Source: Oscillospiraceae bacterium
GTDB taxonomy: Bacteria; Bacillota; Clostridia; Oscillospirales; Oscillospiraceae
Length of the DNA stretch: 15,867 nucleotides
Assembly: GCA_017620315.1 (NCBI GenBank)
Contig: JAFZQQ010000170.1
Coordinates: 1-15,867, forward strand
Direction of reading: 5' to 3'
A program made the translations under genes and the position numbers. Positions 14,398 to 15,867 of this stretch are shown in pieces (the first letter of the stretch is position 1; each line of letters starts with the position of its first letter). The notes below the pieces were generated by a model, which was not told the DNA's origin, made no database searches, and saw only the letters and a list, made by a program, of their open reading frames with translations.

Positions 14398-14937
14398 TTA
14401 GAAATATACCTTCAAGGTTGCCGTGGAAACTGTTGCTCCCGCGCCGAAGTCATATTGGGGATTCGGAATAAGGCGCGTAACGTAAAAACGAAGCGCCCAA
14501 TAATCGTTCGGGCTTTGGCCGTCAAAATAGTGGGTAGTCACCGTCGAACTCCAGATAATGTCGGGAGCCCAGTTGATGTTGTTGACTGTTGAACCTTTGC
14601 CAATTTCAACATAATACGTCATTCCCGTAACATTCGTTTTGATGGAATAGACCTCAACCTTTGTAACGGTTGCGCCTGTCGGGAAGTCAGTATTTCTCCA
14701 GTCAAAGATCGCCATATTTGTCGTTCCCGACGTTACTCCTTTGGCGAGAAATGCGTTAAATGTTCCGTAGGTTCCAGTCTTGGGGCTGATTGTCGTCCTT
14801 ACGAGCGGCACTTCGACGAGCATATAGTTCTCGCCCTCGTCGGCAGGCGCGGCCGCCATCGCGGAAACGGGCATCACGGTGATGCAGAGCATGAGGATAC
14901 CAAGCATCAGACTGAGCAGCTTTACGCTTTTCTTCAT
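14398..14937 (-). CDS. Secreted beta-rich protein, unknown function
   Basis: The 179-residue precursor has a Sec signal peptide (MKKSVKLLSLMLGILMLC, ending SAMAAA with cleavage expected near residue 28-30) and no lipobox or membrane anchor, so it should be released or loosely wall-held. The mature part of about 150 residues is rich in Thr, Tyr, Trp, Val and Asn and reads as alternating beta strands (YMLVEVPLVRTTISP, ATVTKVEVYSI, TYYVEIGKG, YWALRFYVTRL, and a closing VSTATLKVYF), consistent with a beta-sandwich. It contains no cysteine after the signal. AGGTGG lies eight bases before the ATG. It is followed by the soluble 213-residue gene. Possible roles such as binding or inhibition are not supported by any motif. 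Confidence 0.85.
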   Translation of the reverse strand: MKKSVKLLSLMLGILMLCITVMPVSAMAAAPADEGENYMLVEVPLVRTTISPKTGTYGTFNAFLAKGVTSGTTNMAIFDWRNTDFPTGATVTKVEVYSIKTNVTGMTYYVEIGKGSTVNNINWAPDIIWSSTVTTHYFDGQSPNDYWALRFYVTRLIPNPQYDFGAGATVSTATLKVYF

Positions 14938-14999
14938 CAGAGGTTACCACCTTATTAATATTATCGGCATGATTTAAGGAATGATTAGTGCTGAATTTC

Positions 15000-15014
15000 G
15001 GGAGGGGATGGCAT
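15000..15014. repeat. 15-base inverted repeat, right copy
   Basis: GGGAGGGGATGGCAT is the exact reverse complement of 14369-14383. On plus it looks like a ribosome binding site plus ATG, but the frame stops after five codons, so it has no coding role here. Confidence 0.6.
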
Positions 15015-15274
15015 TTTGCTACTAAATGGGTCAAATCATTGGAAACACCTCAAATAGTAAAGACAAGGGCGCGAGTGAATTGCAACCGACAACCGACCGT
15101 TGGCTTTTGAATTGCGTTCTACTCTTAAAACGGAGAAGGCATAAGCAATCAGACACTCTTAATTTTCTTTTTGCCAATTTGTTTATTTCTGCCATTTTTA
15201 GCAGCACACCTATGTATACCTTGCCAATTCAGCAATTCTCCCGTCAAGCCCGAAAAAGAACAAGTATTCTAATG

Positions 15275-15303
15275 TTGCAAACCACCTTCCCGTTTGTTAA
15301 TAT
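15275..15303 (+). promoter_or_regulatory. Housekeeping-type promoter of the plus-strand ECF sigma gene
   Basis: TTGCAA (15275-15280) and TAATAT (15298-15303) are spaced by 17 bases, 28 bases before the TTG start at 15332. It matches the pattern before two other sigma genes in the window. Confidence 0.7.
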
Positions 15304-15331
15304 AGGTATATCAGAATAGGGAGTGGTCAAG

Positions 15332-15844
15332 TTGCTTATCTATCTCCAGATGATCGAGTCCGAGGAGGACAGGAGCAAGTTTGAGCAGTTATATTTGAAA
15401 TACCGAAGCCTGATGCTGCGCGTGGCAATGAGCATTCTGCATAATGAGCAGGACGCGGAGGATGCCGTGCATCAGGCTTTTTTGTCGATTCTGAATAATC
15501 TTGATAAAATTTCTTCAATAGACTGTCTGCAAACGAAGTCCTATATCGTTGTTATAGTAGAGCGCAAATCCATTGACCTGATCCGCTCGCAAAAAAAGGT
15601 CGTCAATCTTGACGACGAAGCGGAGATCGGGGTCGAAATACCTATGCCCGGTGACAGCCCGCTTGCTGATGCGTTGACGAAGCTGCCGCCCCGCTACCGA
15701 GAGGCGCTACAGCTCCGCTTTTTCATCGGATATAGTATAAATGAAGTGGCTGGTGTGCTTGGCATCGAATACGGAGCGGCACAGAAGTTGATCTTGCGGG
15801 CAAAGGACGCGCTTGAAAAACGGTTGAAGGAGGACGCCACATGA
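15332..15844 (+). CDS. ECF RNA polymerase sigma factor
   Basis: I place the start at the TTG at 15332. AGGGAG lies eight bases before it, and the resulting MLIYLQMIESEEDRS lines up with the openings of the other two short sigma factors (MLLFLLSTLSDE and MLILIFAVLNEE); a GTG at 15323 overlaps the ribosome binding site and spoils this match. The 170-residue protein has region 2 at about 17-88 (YRSLMLRVAMSILHNEQDAEDAVHQAF in two parts, then IVERKSIDLIRSQKK) and region 4 at about 113-165 (LPPRYREALQLRFFIGYS, helix-turn-helix IEYGAAQKLILRAKDAL). This AEDAVHQAF type is common in Clostridia. Its stop overlaps the start of the next gene by four bases. Confidence 0.95.
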   Translation: MLIYLQMIESEEDRSKFEQLYLKYRSLMLRVAMSILHNEQDAEDAVHQAFLSILNNLDKISSIDCLQTKSYIVVIVERKSIDLIRSQKKVVNLDDEAEIGVEIPMPGDSPLADALTKLPPRYREALQLRFFIGYSINEVAGVLGIEYGAAQKLILRAKDALEKRLKEDAT

Positions 15845-15867
15845 AGCAGTACAGCTTTACCGACGAC
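15841..15867 (+). CDS. Start of the sigma factor's coupled partner, cut by window edge
   Basis: The ATG overlaps the sigma stop as ATGA, and AAGGAGG lies upstream in the sigma gene's last codons. Only nine codons (MKQYSFTDD) are present. By analogy with the other three sigma operons here it should encode a membrane anti-sigma factor, but no domain is visible. Confidence 0.6.

Larger units (their letters stand above)
14938..15331. other. AT-rich divergent intergenic region
   Basis: This gap separates the minus-strand secreted-protein operon from the plus-strand sigma operon. It holds the promoter at 15275-15303 for the plus side, the right inverted-repeat copy at 15000-15014, and two exact TTGCCAATT direct repeats at 15171-15179 and 15221-15229. 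I see no convincing coding frame: the open frames lack ribosome binding sites. No clear promoter was found for the minus-strand gene; a TTGACC near 15030 has no acceptable -10. Confidence 0.6.

Noticed and set aside
15008..15037. Minus-strand TTGACC as a promoter for the secreted-protein gene
   Set aside because: At 16-18 base spacing the -10 position is GC-rich (CCATCC), so no credible promoter results.
15323..15331. GTG start for the plus-strand sigma gene
   Set aside because: The GTG sits in the ribosome binding site, and the TTG at 15332 gives the same opening as the two paralogous sigma factors.
1..15867. CRISPR array, tRNA, rRNA, insertion sequence or prophage
   Set aside because: No regularly spaced short repeats, cloverleaf-like segments, ribosomal RNA sequence, transposase or phage-like genes were seen on either strand.

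Overview
The window reads as chromosomal DNA of an anaerobic Clostridia-type Firmicute, probably near the Oscillospiraceae/Ruminococcaceae. The basis is strong AGGAGG-type ribosome binding sites, tightly packed and overlapping genes, a DUF975 membrane protein, and repeated ECF sigma factor/anti-sigma pairs of the DUF4179 and DUF4367 kinds typical of that group. No rRNA, tRNA, CRISPR array, transposase or phage gene was seen. Almost everything is on the minus strand; only the last operon, from about 15275, is on plus.

Layout in the minus transcription direction, from right to left. (a) 14937-13729: a secreted protein and a soluble protein, both of unknown function. (b) 13494-10189: an ECF sigma factor, a very large membrane anti-sigma factor with three DUF4367-like sensor repeats, and a GNAT acetyltransferase. 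(c) 10036-6711: a BlaI/MecI-family repressor and a BlaR1-like M56 metalloprotease receptor with a long ectodomain that does not look like a penicillin-binding domain. The pair is preceded by a clear promoter and a large palindrome. (d) 6580-4989: a second ECF sigma factor with an anti-sigma factor carrying two DUF4367 repeats. (e) 4844-3161: a third ECF sigma factor with a DUF4179 anti-sigma factor. (f) 2947-1: a run of at least seven envelope genes (a 32-residue membrane peptide, DUF975 protein, 64-residue membrane protein, two lipoproteins, a four-helix membrane protein and a truncated membrane protein). (g) On plus, 15332 to the end: a fourth ECF sigma factor and the first nine codons of its coupled partner.

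The theme is envelope sensing. Four sigma/anti-sigma modules and one BlaI/BlaR1-like proteolytic module lie within 16 kb, next to an operon of small membrane proteins and lipoproteins that could be a target, although the sequence does not prove any regulatory link. Partner genes mostly overlap by 4 or 11 bases, which implies translational coupling. Three of the sigma genes have recognisable housekeeping-type promoters of the form TTGC(C/A)A, a 16-17 base spacer and a TA-rich -10.

The most unusual points are: the large anti-sigma factor has an N-terminal segment that aligns without gaps to region 4 of its own partner sigma factor and a C-terminal segment resembling a FliF/YscJ-type ring-building motif; two near-identical hairpins with a compensatory base change end the two adjacent sigma operons; a 52-base two-tier palindrome overlies the blaI-like promoter; and a perfect 15-base inverted repeat brackets the secreted-protein gene.
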